A DNA stretch of 15,184 nt from Nitrospinae bacterium RIFCSPLOWO2_12_FULL_45_22 (GTDB lineage: Bacteria > 2-12-FULL-45-22), in NCBI GenBank assembly GCA_001803565.1, contig MHDQ01000256.1, positions 1 to 15,184 on the forward strand. The letters run 5' to 3'. Each line of letters starts with the position of its first letter. Within the stretch, counting starts at the first letter, position 1. The notes under the pieces were generated by a model, which saw only the letters and a list, made by a program, of their open reading frames with translations, was not told the origin of the DNA and made no database searches. A program made the translations under genes and the position numbers. Below are positions 6,514 to 14,379 of this stretch, piece by piece.

Positions 6514-7611
6514 ATGGTAAAGAGGGATTATTATGAGATTCTAGGTGTTTCACGCAATGCCTCTGAAGAAGAGATAAAAAAGTCATATCGGAAATTGGCC
6601 CTCAAATATCATCCTGACCGAAACCCGGGCAACAAAGAGGCCGAAGAGAAGTTTAAGGAGGCAGCCGAGGCTTATGAAGTGCTTAGGGACCCGGAAAAAA
6701 GGTCATTATATGACCGGTTTGGTCATGAAGGCTTAAGAGGGACTGGCTTTAGTGGTTTTACTGGCTTTGATGATATCTTTTCTAGCTTCAGTGATATATT
6801 CAGCGATTTTTTTGGTTTTGGCACCAGCACCAGGAGCAGGAGTAGAACCAGCGCCCAGGCCGGAGCGGATTTGCGGTATGACCTGTCTATATCGTTTCTG
6901 GATGCAGCCTTTGGTAAAGATACTGAAATTGAGATAAATAAATTAGAGAGGTGCACTACCTGCCGTGCTACTGGCCTTAAGCCCGGTACCAGCCCGGCTA
7001 TTTGCCCCTATTGCCAGGGAAGGGGAGAAAGTACGCGGTCGCAAGGCTTCTTCACCATGAGTAGTACCTGCTCATATTGTAGGGGTGAAGGCCAGATAAT
7101 TAATGATCCTTGCCCTGATTGCCGGGGGAAGGGTCGAGTCAGAAGAAAAAAACGGCTCTCAGTAAAAATCCCACCCGGGGTAGAAAGTGGCTCTCGCCTG
7201 CGCCTGCGGGCTGAAGGCGAAGAGGGAGTAAACGGGGGCCCACGCGGGGATCTTTATATCTTTATCTACGTTGAACCGCACGAATTTTTCCAGAGGCAGG
7301 GGAATGATATTATATGCCAGATCCCTATATCTTTCCCTCAAGCTGCACTGGGAGCCGAGATAGAGGTTCCAACCTTGAATGGAAACAAAAAAGTGACCAT
7401 ACCCAAAGGCATCCAGTCTGGTGAGGTTGTATATTTAAAAGGCGAAGGGATACCTTATTTAAGGGGTGGTGGTCGAGGAGATCAAATCATCCAGGTCATG
7501 GTGAAGACCCCTACTAAAATGACTAAAAGGCAAGAGGAATTACTCCGTGAATTTGCCCAGGAAGAAGAGCACTCTTCTAAAGAGAAGGGCTGGAGCTTGT
7601 GGCGGCATTAA
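6514..7611 (+). CDS. dnaJ: Molecular chaperone DnaJ, second copy
   Basis: This 365-residue type I J-protein is the canonical DnaJ of the pair. The J domain has HPD at residues 33-35. A true Gly/Phe-rich linker follows (about residues 73-105: [21 protein letters not shown]). The four zinc repeats have cysteines C147/C150 (CRATG lacks the usual Gly), C164/C167, C186/C189 and C200/C203. The C-terminal beta domains begin at VKIPPGV and include the conserved [19 protein letters not shown]. It would present clients to DnaK. The Shine-Dalgarno is weak: AGGAAGGGG lies about 20 bases upstream with only a short AGG closer. This may mean translation depends on grpE upstream. Its stop codon overlaps the start of the ATPase gene (TAATG), tying chaperone and pilus/secretion genes together. 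Confidence 0.95.
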   Translation: MVKRDYYEILGVSRNASEEEIKKSYRKLALKYHPDRNPGNKEAEEKFKEAAEAYEVLRDPEKRSLYDRFGHEGLRGTGFSGFTGFDDIFSSFSDIFSDFFGFGTSTRSRSRTSAQAGADLRYDLSISFLDAAFGKDTEIEINKLERCTTCRATGLKPGTSPAICPYCQGRGESTRSQGFFTMSSTCSYCRGEGQIINDPCPDCRGKGRVRRKKRLSVKIPPGVESGSRLRLRAEGEEGVNGGPRGDLYIFIYVEPHEFFQRQGNDIICQIPISFPQAALGAEIEVPTLNGNKKVTIPKGIQSGEVVYLKGEGIPYLRGGGRGDQIIQVMVKTPTKMTKRQEELLREFAQEEEHSSKEKGWSLWRH

Positions 7612-9827
7612 TGGCACAGACCAAAGAGCGCATAAGCAGTTTTACTAAAACCGTCCGGGATGACACCCAGTATAGGTACCAAGAAAAGCTAGGCGAGATA
7701 CTGTGCAGAGAGGGCCAGATTACCAAGGGCCAGTTGGATCAAGCCTTACAGTACCAGAAGAGGAACGGCGGTAGGATCGGCAGCATCCTGGTAAAACTTG
7801 GTTACATAGACGCTGGAACAATAGTTAATCTCCTGAGTAGAAAATACAATTTTCCTGCCATAACCCTTTCTGGACGCCATATTGATGAAGCCCTCCCTAA
7901 ACTTTTACCCTATAAAGTAGTCAAAGAATATCTGGCCTTCCCCATCAATCTTAATAACAATGTCCTCCTAGTTACTATGGTAGACCCCACTAACCCCAAG
8001 GCAATTGAAGCCCTCCAGCATTTTACCAAGCTATCTATTAAGACCGGAGTGTCTCTAGAATCGGAGATTGTAGATGCTTATAGGAAATACTACCAGATAA
8101 GCGAAGAAGAATACCGAGGGCTGATAGCCCGGGAAGAGGAGGAAGAGAAGGTAACCCTGGCCGAGGTAGAGGATTTTGGCTCTATAATAGCCGAAGCCAC
8201 CGAAACCTTTACCCTGGAAGGTGAGGAAGTTGTCCAGGAGACTACCGATCAATATTCGGCCAGCGACGCCCCCATCATAAAACTGGTTAATGGGATCTTG
8301 ATTAAGGGCATAAAAGAGGGAGTGAGCGATATTCATCTGGAGCCCTTTGAGAAGTCCCTATATGTCCGTTACCGGCTGGATGGTTCGCTCTATAAATCCT
8401 TAAACCTCCCTATTCAGATCAAGAGTGCCATTGTCTCCCGCCTAAAAATTATGGCCAAACTCAATATCTCAGAACGAAGGATACCACAGGATGGCCGCAT
8501 AAAGCTAAAACTGGGTAAGACTAAAGCGGTAGATTTTCGCGTCTCCGTGCTCCCTACCCTGTTTGGAGAGTCTATCGTCTTACGACTCCTGGATAAGTCT
8601 TCCCTTAACGTAGACCTGACCAGGCTGGGGTTTACTAAAGAGGGGCTGGATAAGCTCTATCGGGCCATAAAGCGACCCTATGGTATGATCCTGGTAACTG
8701 GCCCTACTGGCAGTGGCAAGACTACTACCCTCTATTCTGCCCTCAACGTGATCAATACGGTTGACCGAAAGATCCTTACCGCCGAAGACCCCGTGGAATA
8801 TAATTTCCCTGGTATCTGCCAGGTGCATATTAGGGAAGAGATCGGGATGACCTTTGCTAATGCCCTCCGGTCCTTTTTACGGCAAGACCCAGACGTCATC
8901 ATGGTGGGCGAGATCCGCGATTTAGAGACGGCAGAAATAGCTATCAAGGCCGCCTTGACGGGTCACTTAGTCTTCAGCACCCTCCACACCAATGACTGCC
9001 CTTCCACTATCAGTCGGCTAATAGATATTGGCATCCCTAACTACATGATTGCCTCTGCGGTCTCTTTGATACTGGCCCAGAGGCTCCTCAGGAGAATCTG
9101 CGAAAAATGCAAAACACCCCTGGAGAAAGTCAGCTCGCGATTATTGGAAGAAGCAGGTTTTGACCGATCAGAATATTTGACCCTGAAGCTCTTTTATGGT
9201 AAAGGTTGTCCGGCTTGCGCTGGCACTGGTTATAAAGGAAGGGTAGCAGTTTATGAGATGATGGAGATGACTGAGGAGCTTAATCAAGCTATCCTGGCCA
9301 ATGTCTCAGAATCACAATTGCGCAAGATTGCTATAAAGGAGGGTATGAAGACCTTACGGCAAGAGGCATTACAAAAGACCCGGGAGGGGCTAACGACCCT
9401 GGATGAGATCTTGAAGAAGACCGTTAAGGAAAAGGAGATATTGCCCGGTTATCTGATCAACCCAGATGAGAAGATATTTGAAGATGGGGACTTAATTATC
9501 AAGGAGGGCAACACCGATACCAACTTTTATAGGTTGATCCAGGGCAGGCTTATAATTACCAAGAATGATCGGCAGATAGGGGAAATTACTCAACCGGATG
9601 AGTATTTTGGTGAGATGAGTGCCCTACAAAATAAGCCCAGGACTTTCAGTGTCTTTTCCCGAGGAAAGAGCATCGTAAAGGCTTTCCCTGGTGACCAGCT
9701 TAGGAATACTATTACAGACTATCCAGAGATTGCAGCCAAGATTATTAATTCTCTCCTGGTACGCCTTGATGAGCTGCAGGATAAGATTGCTGACATAACC
9801 CATGAAAAACCTGCTTTGGAGCTATGA
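7611..9827 (+). CDS. GspE/PilB-family ATPase with N-terminal MshEN and C-terminal cyclic-nucleotide-binding domains
   Basis: This hexameric-type ATPase (738 residues from the ATG at 7611) should power type IV pilus extension or type II secretion at the inner membrane. Residues 26-49 and 55-78 match the paired 24-residue MshEN c-di-GMP motif with its 5-residue spacer. The motor domain shows Walker A GPTGSGKTT (from residue 364), the Asp box EDPVEY (392), Walker B DPDVIMVGEIRD (426) and the His box TGHLVFSTLHTND (450). The four zinc cysteines are C497, C500, C533 and C536. After the usual family end, residues about 612-738 form a cNMP-binding domain with phosphate cassette FGEMSAL...PRTFSV (666-681; Glu668, Arg677). 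The start is uncertain: the ATG overlaps the dnaJ stop by one base, and a GTG at 7599 would add four residues. The stop overlaps pilM (ATGA). Confidence 0.92.
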   Translation: MAQTKERISSFTKTVRDDTQYRYQEKLGEILCREGQITKGQLDQALQYQKRNGGRIGSILVKLGYIDAGTIVNLLSRKYNFPAITLSGRHIDEALPKLLPYKVVKEYLAFPINLNNNVLLVTMVDPTNPKAIEALQHFTKLSIKTGVSLESEIVDAYRKYYQISEEEYRGLIAREEEEEKVTLAEVEDFGSIIAEATETFTLEGEEVVQETTDQYSASDAPIIKLVNGILIKGIKEGVSDIHLEPFEKSLYVRYRLDGSLYKSLNLPIQIKSAIVSRLKIMAKLNISERRIPQDGRIKLKLGKTKAVDFRVSVLPTLFGESIVLRLLDKSSLNVDLTRLGFTKEGLDKLYRAIKRPYGMILVTGPTGSGKTTTLYSALNVINTVDRKILTAEDPVEYNFPGICQVHIREEIGMTFANALRSFLRQDPDVIMVGEIRDLETAEIAIKAALTGHLVFSTLHTNDCPSTISRLIDIGIPNYMIASAVSLILAQRLLRRICEKCKTPLEKVSSRLLEEAGFDRSEYLTLKLFYGKGCPACAGTGYKGRVAVYEMMEMTEELNQAILANVSESQLRKIAIKEGMKTLRQEALQKTREGLTTLDEILKKTVKEKEILPGYLINPDEKIFEDGDLIIKEGNTDTNFYRLIQGRLIITKNDRQIGEITQPDEYFGEMSALQNKPRTFSVFSRGKSIVKAFPGDQLRNTITDYPEIAAKIINSLLVRLDELQDKIADITHEKPALEL

Positions 9828-10903
9828 AGAAGATGAGCTATTTGTTAAAATTATTTAAGGATAGACCTATTATAGCCCTGGATATTGGTACTTACTCGAT
9901 CAAGTTGGTCCAACTCCAGCGGCTAAAGCGGGAGTATAAGCTATTGAATTTTGGCATGATCCCATTACCCCCGGGGGTTATCACTGAGGAAAAAATTAAT
10001 GAACCCGATACGGTAGTTGAGGCGATTAAGAATCTGGCTGCTAGTGAGAAGATAAAGACTAAGCATGTAGCCCTGGCAGTCTCTGGATCATCAGTAGTAA
10101 TAAAGAAGATATCGGTGCCTGTCATGTCTGAAGCGGAACTAGCAGAAGCTATCCAGGCCGAAGCAGAACAATATATCCCTTATGATATAGCGGATGTAAA
10201 TCTAGATTTTTATATCTTGCCCCAGGAAGACCAAGAAACCAACCAGATGCCGGTGATATTTGTGGCTGTTAAGAGTGAAAAGATCCAGGAATATTCTGAT
10301 ATTATCCAGAGAGCAGGTCTTAATCCGGCCATTATAGATGTAGACGTATTTGCCATAGAAAATTCCTACGAACACAACTATGGTACCTACCCAGGAGTAA
10401 TAGGATTAATTGATATTGGAGCCAATATTACCAACATTAACATCTTAGAAGATGGTATTACTTCCTTTACCAGAGATATCCCCTTTGGTGGTAATCGGTA
10501 TAATCACGCTATAGCGGATCAATTAAAGGTTTCAGATGAGGATGCAGAACGGCTAAAACTGGGGATAATGGTAAAGGGTATTTCTAGCAGCGAGGTTGTC
10601 CCTATTATGGTCTCGGTAACTCAGGATTTAGCCCTTATGATCAATGAATCGCTGGATTTTTTCCATTCCTCTGGCCCAGAAAAGGATATAAGCAAACTGG
10701 CCTTAAGTGGGGGGTGTACCAGGATTGATGGTATTGAGCAGTTATTAGCAGAGATTTTACATTGTCCGCTAGAGATCAGTAATCCGTTTAAAAATATTAA
10801 AGTGGATGAACGAGAATTTGATCCGGAATATATCAGGGATATGTCACCATTGGCTGCGGTAAGCGTGGGTTTAGCCCTGCGTAGTCCCGTTGATAAACTT
10901 TGA
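9824..10903 (+). CDS. pilM: Type IV pilus assembly protein PilM (actin-like ATPase)
   Basis: This 359-residue FtsA/actin-fold protein is normally cytoplasmic. It binds the N-terminal tail of PilN and links the inner-membrane PilNO platform to the extension ATPase. Evidence is the phosphate-1 motif IALDIGTYSIKLVQL near residues 17-31, the central EAELAEAIQAEAEQYIPYDI typical of PilM, and the second nucleotide motif GLIDIGANITNINI. The C-terminal adenosine motif is LALSGGCTRIDGI. The start is ambiguous: ATG 9824 overlaps the ATPase stop (ATGA) but has its GGAG only two bases away, while ATG 9833, three codons later, has better spacing. It follows a PilB/GspE-type ATPase, which supports a pilus or pseudopilus role. 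No pilN, pilO, pilP or pilC follows; the next gene is a thiolase. Confidence 0.93.
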   Translation: MKKMSYLLKLFKDRPIIALDIGTYSIKLVQLQRLKREYKLLNFGMIPLPPGVITEEKINEPDTVVEAIKNLAASEKIKTKHVALAVSGSSVVIKKISVPVMSEAELAEAIQAEAEQYIPYDIADVNLDFYILPQEDQETNQMPVIFVAVKSEKIQEYSDIIQRAGLNPAIIDVDVFAIENSYEHNYGTYPGVIGLIDIGANITNINILEDGITSFTRDIPFGGNRYNHAIADQLKVSDEDAERLKLGIMVKGISSSEVVPIMVSVTQDLALMINESLDFFHSSGPEKDISKLALSGGCTRIDGIEQLLAEILHCPLEISNPFKNIKVDEREFDPEYIRDMSPLAAVSVGLALRSPVDKL

Positions 10904-10914
10904 GGAGGAAAGGT

Positions 10915-12105
10915 ATGGAAAGAAAGGAAGCAGTTATTATCAGTGCAGCACGGACCCCATTTGGCTCTTATGGTGGTAGCCTAAAAGATATCCATGTCAC
11001 TGATTTAGGAAGTATAGTTATTAAAGAGACAGTAAGACGAGCAGGCATTTCTGGAGACTTGGTTGATTACGCCATTATGGGTATAGTGGTTCAGGCCGGA
11101 GGGGGCCAAGTAGCGGCCCGGACTGCAACTATCAAAGCCGGTTTACCGGTATCGGTTGGTTCTGATACTCTGAATAAGGCCTGTGCCTCTGGCCTGAGGG
11201 CAGTAACCCTGGCGGAGCAGATGATCCGCTGTGGTGATGTAGATACCGTTATTGCCGGGGGTATGGAAAACATGAGTCAGACACCTTATCTGGTTCGGGG
11301 GGCCAAATGGGGCTTGCGCATGGGCCATGGCCAGATAGAAGATTCCATGCTGGCAGATGGGCTCTTGTGCCCCCATGAGAATGTCCATATGATCATCCTG
11401 GGATCAAGGCTCGCCCAGCGAAATGGTATTAGTCGGGAAGATCAAGACCGCTGGGCCTTGAGGAGTCAGCAGCACACCAGCCAGGCCATTAAGGAGGGTA
11501 AGTTTAAAGAAGAGATCACACCCGTGCCAATACCCCAAAAGAAAGGTGAACCCAAGCTATTTGAGGTAGATGAATTCCCGAGGTCCGATACTACTTTAGA
11601 AAAGCTGGCCCAATTACCACCCGCCTTTTCCAAGGATGGCAGTGTGACTGCCGGTAATGCCCCCGGCGTAAATGATGGGGCTGGGGCATTGCTTATAATG
11701 GCCAGAAACAAGGCCAAAGAATTGGGCCTTAAACCATTAGCTACCATAGTCTCCCATGCATGGGCCGCAGCCCCTACACCCGAATTAGATAGTGGTGTTT
11801 CTATTGCGATAAAAAAGCTCTTAGAAAAAAACAGACTCTCTCCTAATGATATCGCTTTATATGAGATCAATGAAGCCTTTGCGGCAGTGGCGTTGGCTGT
11901 TATCAAGAGAATAGGGCTAGAGGCTGACCGGGTAAATGTGAATGGTGGGGCTATTGCCCTGGGTCACCCCGTGGCGGCAACGGGCGCCCGCATCCTAATG
12001 ACCCTGATATATGAGCTAAGGAGGCGAAAGAAAGAATTGGGATTAGCTGGAATTTGTAGCGGTCAATCCCAGGGTGACGCAGTTTTACTAAGGATCGAGG
12101 AATAA
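10915..12105 (+). CDS. Acetyl-CoA acetyltransferase-type thiolase
   Basis: This 396-residue thiolase should catalyse reversible condensation of two acyl-CoA units or thiolytic cleavage of a 3-ketoacyl-CoA. The acylated nucleophile is Cys90 in NKACASGLRAV. NEAFAAVAL is present, His351 lies in GHPVAATGARI, and the proton-shuttling Cys381 is in GICSGQSQG. The spacing matches the Cys89/His348/Cys378 triad of the Zoogloea enzyme. The usual CIGGGQG loop is changed to CSGQSQG, so substrate choice may differ. The ATG at 10915 is preferred over a TTG at 10900 because GAGGAGG (10902-10908) sits six bases before it; that leaves an 11-base gap after pilM. It is the last gene of the plus-strand series and has no obvious partner, such as a hydroxyacyl-CoA dehydrogenase, in the window. 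Confidence 0.93.
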   Translation: MERKEAVIISAARTPFGSYGGSLKDIHVTDLGSIVIKETVRRAGISGDLVDYAIMGIVVQAGGGQVAARTATIKAGLPVSVGSDTLNKACASGLRAVTLAEQMIRCGDVDTVIAGGMENMSQTPYLVRGAKWGLRMGHGQIEDSMLADGLLCPHENVHMIILGSRLAQRNGISREDQDRWALRSQQHTSQAIKEGKFKEEITPVPIPQKKGEPKLFEVDEFPRSDTTLEKLAQLPPAFSKDGSVTAGNAPGVNDGAGALLIMARNKAKELGLKPLATIVSHAWAAAPTPELDSGVSIAIKKLLEKNRLSPNDIALYEINEAFAAVALAVIKRIGLEADRVNVNGGAIALGHPVAATGARILMTLIYELRRRKKELGLAGICSGQSQGDAVLLRIEE

Positions 12106-12365
12106 CCAGTATCAGTTAATTTGCCATTGTCAAATTGGATAAATCCTAAAAAGTATTTGTGCAATTCGTCCATTCGTGCCATTTGTGTTTAAGTCTTTAA
12201 TCTTATGCTCCGTTTTAGATTTTGCTTACCACAACTTGGAAGGTTTGACCTGTCTGCTACAGGCAGGGAGGAAATTAATTTTCTCTCTACGTCAAAGGTG
12301 CGGAATATAGGTTTTAGGATTTGGATATTGTTTAGGATTTAGTGCTTAGTATTTGTTCAATCTTC
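12106..12365. repeat. Intergenic region with short repeats and a hairpin
   Basis: This stretch lies between the thiolase and the convergent 120-residue gene. It holds TTTAGGATTT twice (12313-12322 and 12331-12340) in a degenerate array of similar words. It also has a doubled ATTCGT/ATTCGTG word near 12166-12180 and a stem CCTGTCTG-CTA-CAGGCAGG (12249-12267). A weak AT-rich hairpin AATTTG/CAAATT (12118-12136) follows the thiolase but lacks a T run. No clear terminator or gene is seen. Confidence 0.45.
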
Positions 12366-12728
12366 CTATTGCCCGGTTTGAGTGGTGGACTGGCGACGGG
12401 AAGTTGGCCCCACAAACTCTAACTTCTCTTGCCCGGTTAAGATAGCGGGGGTAATAATATAAGTACCACGGCAGGCGGGCTCTATTATACCCAGGGCTAT
12501 CTCACTATTCCCCATGGTAACAGCATAAGCTAGACCCCCGATAGTAGCGCCAAAAGCGGAGTATACAATCTTTGCCGGAGAGTAAAATATAGAGAGGGCA
12601 AAGCTGCCTATTCCTAACCCCACCTCAGTAGCTACTCCTCGGTCTCTGGCTGGCGCAGCAAAAGCAATTCCAGAATGAACCAATAATAAAATTATGACCA
12701 ATACTAAAGATACAATCCTACTCCTCAT
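12366..12728 (-). CDS. Small exported protein of unknown function
   Basis: This 120-residue protein has a clear signal peptide: basic MRSR, then a hydrophobic core to about residue 20 and a likely cleavage after Ala-Phe-Ala near residue 24. The mature region starts with a Gly/Ala-rich, weakly hydrophobic stretch (about 36-72: GLGIGSFALSIFYSPAKIVYSAFGATIGG) that could insert in or lie on a membrane. A more polar part follows with RGTYIITPAILTG, and then a short Gln/Thr-rich tail. One cysteine (in EPACRGTY) is not in a lipobox. AGGAGGTG lies about nine bases upstream of the ATG on the minus strand. It is downstream of ubiD in the same direction but separated by 196 bases of palindromic repeat. 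The family looks like a conserved small exported protein of diderm environmental bacteria, from memory only; no function is known to me. Confidence 0.75.
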   Translation of the reverse strand: MRSRIVSLVLVIILLLVHSGIAFAAPARDRGVATEVGLGIGSFALSIFYSPAKIVYSAFGATIGGLAYAVTMGNSEIALGIIEPACRGTYIITPAILTGQEKLEFVGPTSRRQSTTQTGQ

Positions 12729-12777
12729 CGCTCCACCTCCTCTAATTTTATAACTGGTTAGTCAAAATTAGGTTTTT

Positions 12778-12911
12778 AGCCACGGATAGACACTGCAAAA
12801 TTAGCAATTAGCATTTCAAAATTAATTCCTCCTTGTTAATTGCTAATTTTACCTTGTTAATTTTGCAATGAAGGCAAGAATCAGTGTTTATCCGTGTTCA
12901 CCCGTGGCTAA
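12778..12911. repeat. Large imperfect palindromic intergenic repeat
   Basis: Outer arms: TTAGCCACGG at the left end has its complement CCGTGGCTAA at 12902-12911. CACGGATAGACACTG (12781-12795) pairs with CAGTGTTTATCCGTG (12882-12896) at 14 of 15 positions. Inner AT-rich arms built from TGCAAAATTA, AAAATTAGCAATTA and their complements nest between them. The element fills most of the gap between the 120-residue gene and the ubiD stop codon. No coding potential is seen, so it looks like a non-autonomous palindromic repeat. Confidence 0.6.
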
Positions 12912-12924
12912 ATCCCCATCACGG

Positions 12925-14298
12925 CTAAACATACTTTTTTATTAGGGTCTGGACTTTTTCTTTTATATGCTCAGGGACAGCAATCTTCTCATACCGATCT
13001 AATTCATTCAGTGGTTTAGTGGCATCAATGCCCATTTTAGCAGTATGGGTTATTAGTAGCGCTAAATCATCCGTCCGCTCTCCCCCACTAGTAGAAGGAT
13101 CAATCATTACCCCGGGCATATCTTCCATAATGGTAATGTCGCAATTAGGTCGGCAGCGGGTAGCTACAGCCCAGGCTATCTCCCGAGGGTCATATATATC
13201 TACATCGGCATCAACCACTATGGCCAGCTTGACAAAAGGATTGACCGGAAAGAGATAGTGGAATATTTTCCTGGCATCCTCTTCTGAGTCCTTAGCTATT
13301 TGAATAAGCATGATCTCTCCCAATGCCTGCAAATGCATCCGCATAACATTGGGAAAAGCCGTTTGGATAACTTTTAAATTGTCCAACTCCCAGGAAAGGT
13401 CGAGTAATACCGTTTCTTCGCTGGAGAAAGGCATAAGGGCATGGTAGATAGGATCTTTTCGGTGGCTTATAAGCTTTATCTTGCCTACTGGGTTATCAAA
13501 ACTGAAGTAATAACCGGTAGACTCTCCAAAAGGACCTTCCTTATCCCGTTTGTGGGGAATTATATATCCTTCTAAAACAAACTCAGCCCTGGCGGGTACT
13601 TCCAGGTCCACAGATTCTGCCTTTACCAATTCAATGGGACTCCCTTTTAATCCCCCGGCAATATCAAACTTATCAATCCCTTGTGGCGCCCATATAACCG
13701 AGGCGAAGAAAGTTATAGGGTCCATACCTACTGCAACAGCTATCTCTAACGGCCGGCCTTGCTCCTCTGCCCTTTTAAGAAAATGGGATAAAGGAGGTGT
13801 GGCCAAAAATATCCCTATAGTATCATCATCCTTAACTTGTATACGGTGTAACCCCATACCCCGTATCCCGGTCTCAGGGTCTTTAGCCATAGTGACGGCC
13901 GAGGTAAAGTAAGGCCCGGCGTCTCTTTGGTGATGGGTTAATACCGGGATAGTCTTTGATATGCTTATATCCTTATTTATAATCACCTCCTTTACCGGAG
14001 CATCAGCTACAAGCGTGGGTTTAGTAAGATTTTGTCTCCGCCGGAAATACTCCTCTATCAATCCTTCTTCCTCAACCCCCAGGGCTAAGGCTAAGCGCTT
14101 TTTCTGGCCCAAGAGATTAGCTACTATGGGTATCGTATGGCCTTTAGGCCGAGAAAAATAAGCCGCCTTTCCCACTCTCTTATCTATTTCTCTAATCGCA
14201 GCGGGAATTTCAAAAGTAATCCCTAGTTCTTCCTCGATCTCTAACAGTTCCCCGGCCGCCTTTAGTTGACCCAAAAAACTCCTTAAGTCTTTAGCCAT
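12925..14298 (-). CDS. UbiD-family (de)carboxylase
   Basis: This 457-residue prenylated-FMN-dependent (de)carboxylase of the UbiD superfamily acts on an aromatic or alpha,beta-unsaturated acid. Family features are LTHHQRDAGPYFTSAV (120-135), MAKDPETG, LHRIQV with Arg152, and EGPFGESTGYY. In the last, Glu254 and Glu259 have the same spacing as the catalytic E277/E282 of fungal Fdc1, and Arg152 corresponds to its R173. The Asn that helps bind metal/prFMN phosphate in Fdc1 (N168) aligns with Gly147 here. The true substrate cannot be read from sequence: menaquinone-type and aromatic-degradation members look alike. AGGGGGAAG lies about nine bases before the ATG. It follows the secretin gene by 81 bases on the same strand. 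No ubiX-like prFMN-making partner is in the window. Confidence 0.9.
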   Translation of the reverse strand: MAKDLRSFLGQLKAAGELLEIEEELGITFEIPAAIREIDKRVGKAAYFSRPKGHTIPIVANLLGQKKRLALALGVEEEGLIEEYFRRRQNLTKPTLVADAPVKEVIINKDISISKTIPVLTHHQRDAGPYFTSAVTMAKDPETGIRGMGLHRIQVKDDDTIGIFLATPPLSHFLKRAEEQGRPLEIAVAVGMDPITFFASVIWAPQGIDKFDIAGGLKGSPIELVKAESVDLEVPARAEFVLEGYIIPHKRDKEGPFGESTGYYFSFDNPVGKIKLISHRKDPIYHALMPFSSEETVLLDLSWELDNLKVIQTAFPNVMRMHLQALGEIMLIQIAKDSEEDARKIFHYLFPVNPFVKLAIVVDADVDIYDPREIAWAVATRCRPNCDITIMEDMPGVMIDPSTSGGERTDDLALLITHTAKMGIDATKPLNELDRYEKIAVPEHIKEKVQTLIKKYV

Positions 14299-14379
14299 GG
14301 TTTTCTTCCCCCTCTAGTGATCCTGTCCATTAATTGCCAAGATTATCTTGCAAATACATGCTGAACGATTACCGGTCTT

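Noticed and set aside
10900-10914. TTG start of the thiolase overlapping the pilM stop
   Set aside because: The would-be codons are the Shine-Dalgarno GAGGAGG of the ATG at 10915.
12118-12136. Hairpin after the thiolase as a rho-independent terminator
   Set aside because: The stem is AT-rich, only six pairs long and has no T run after it.
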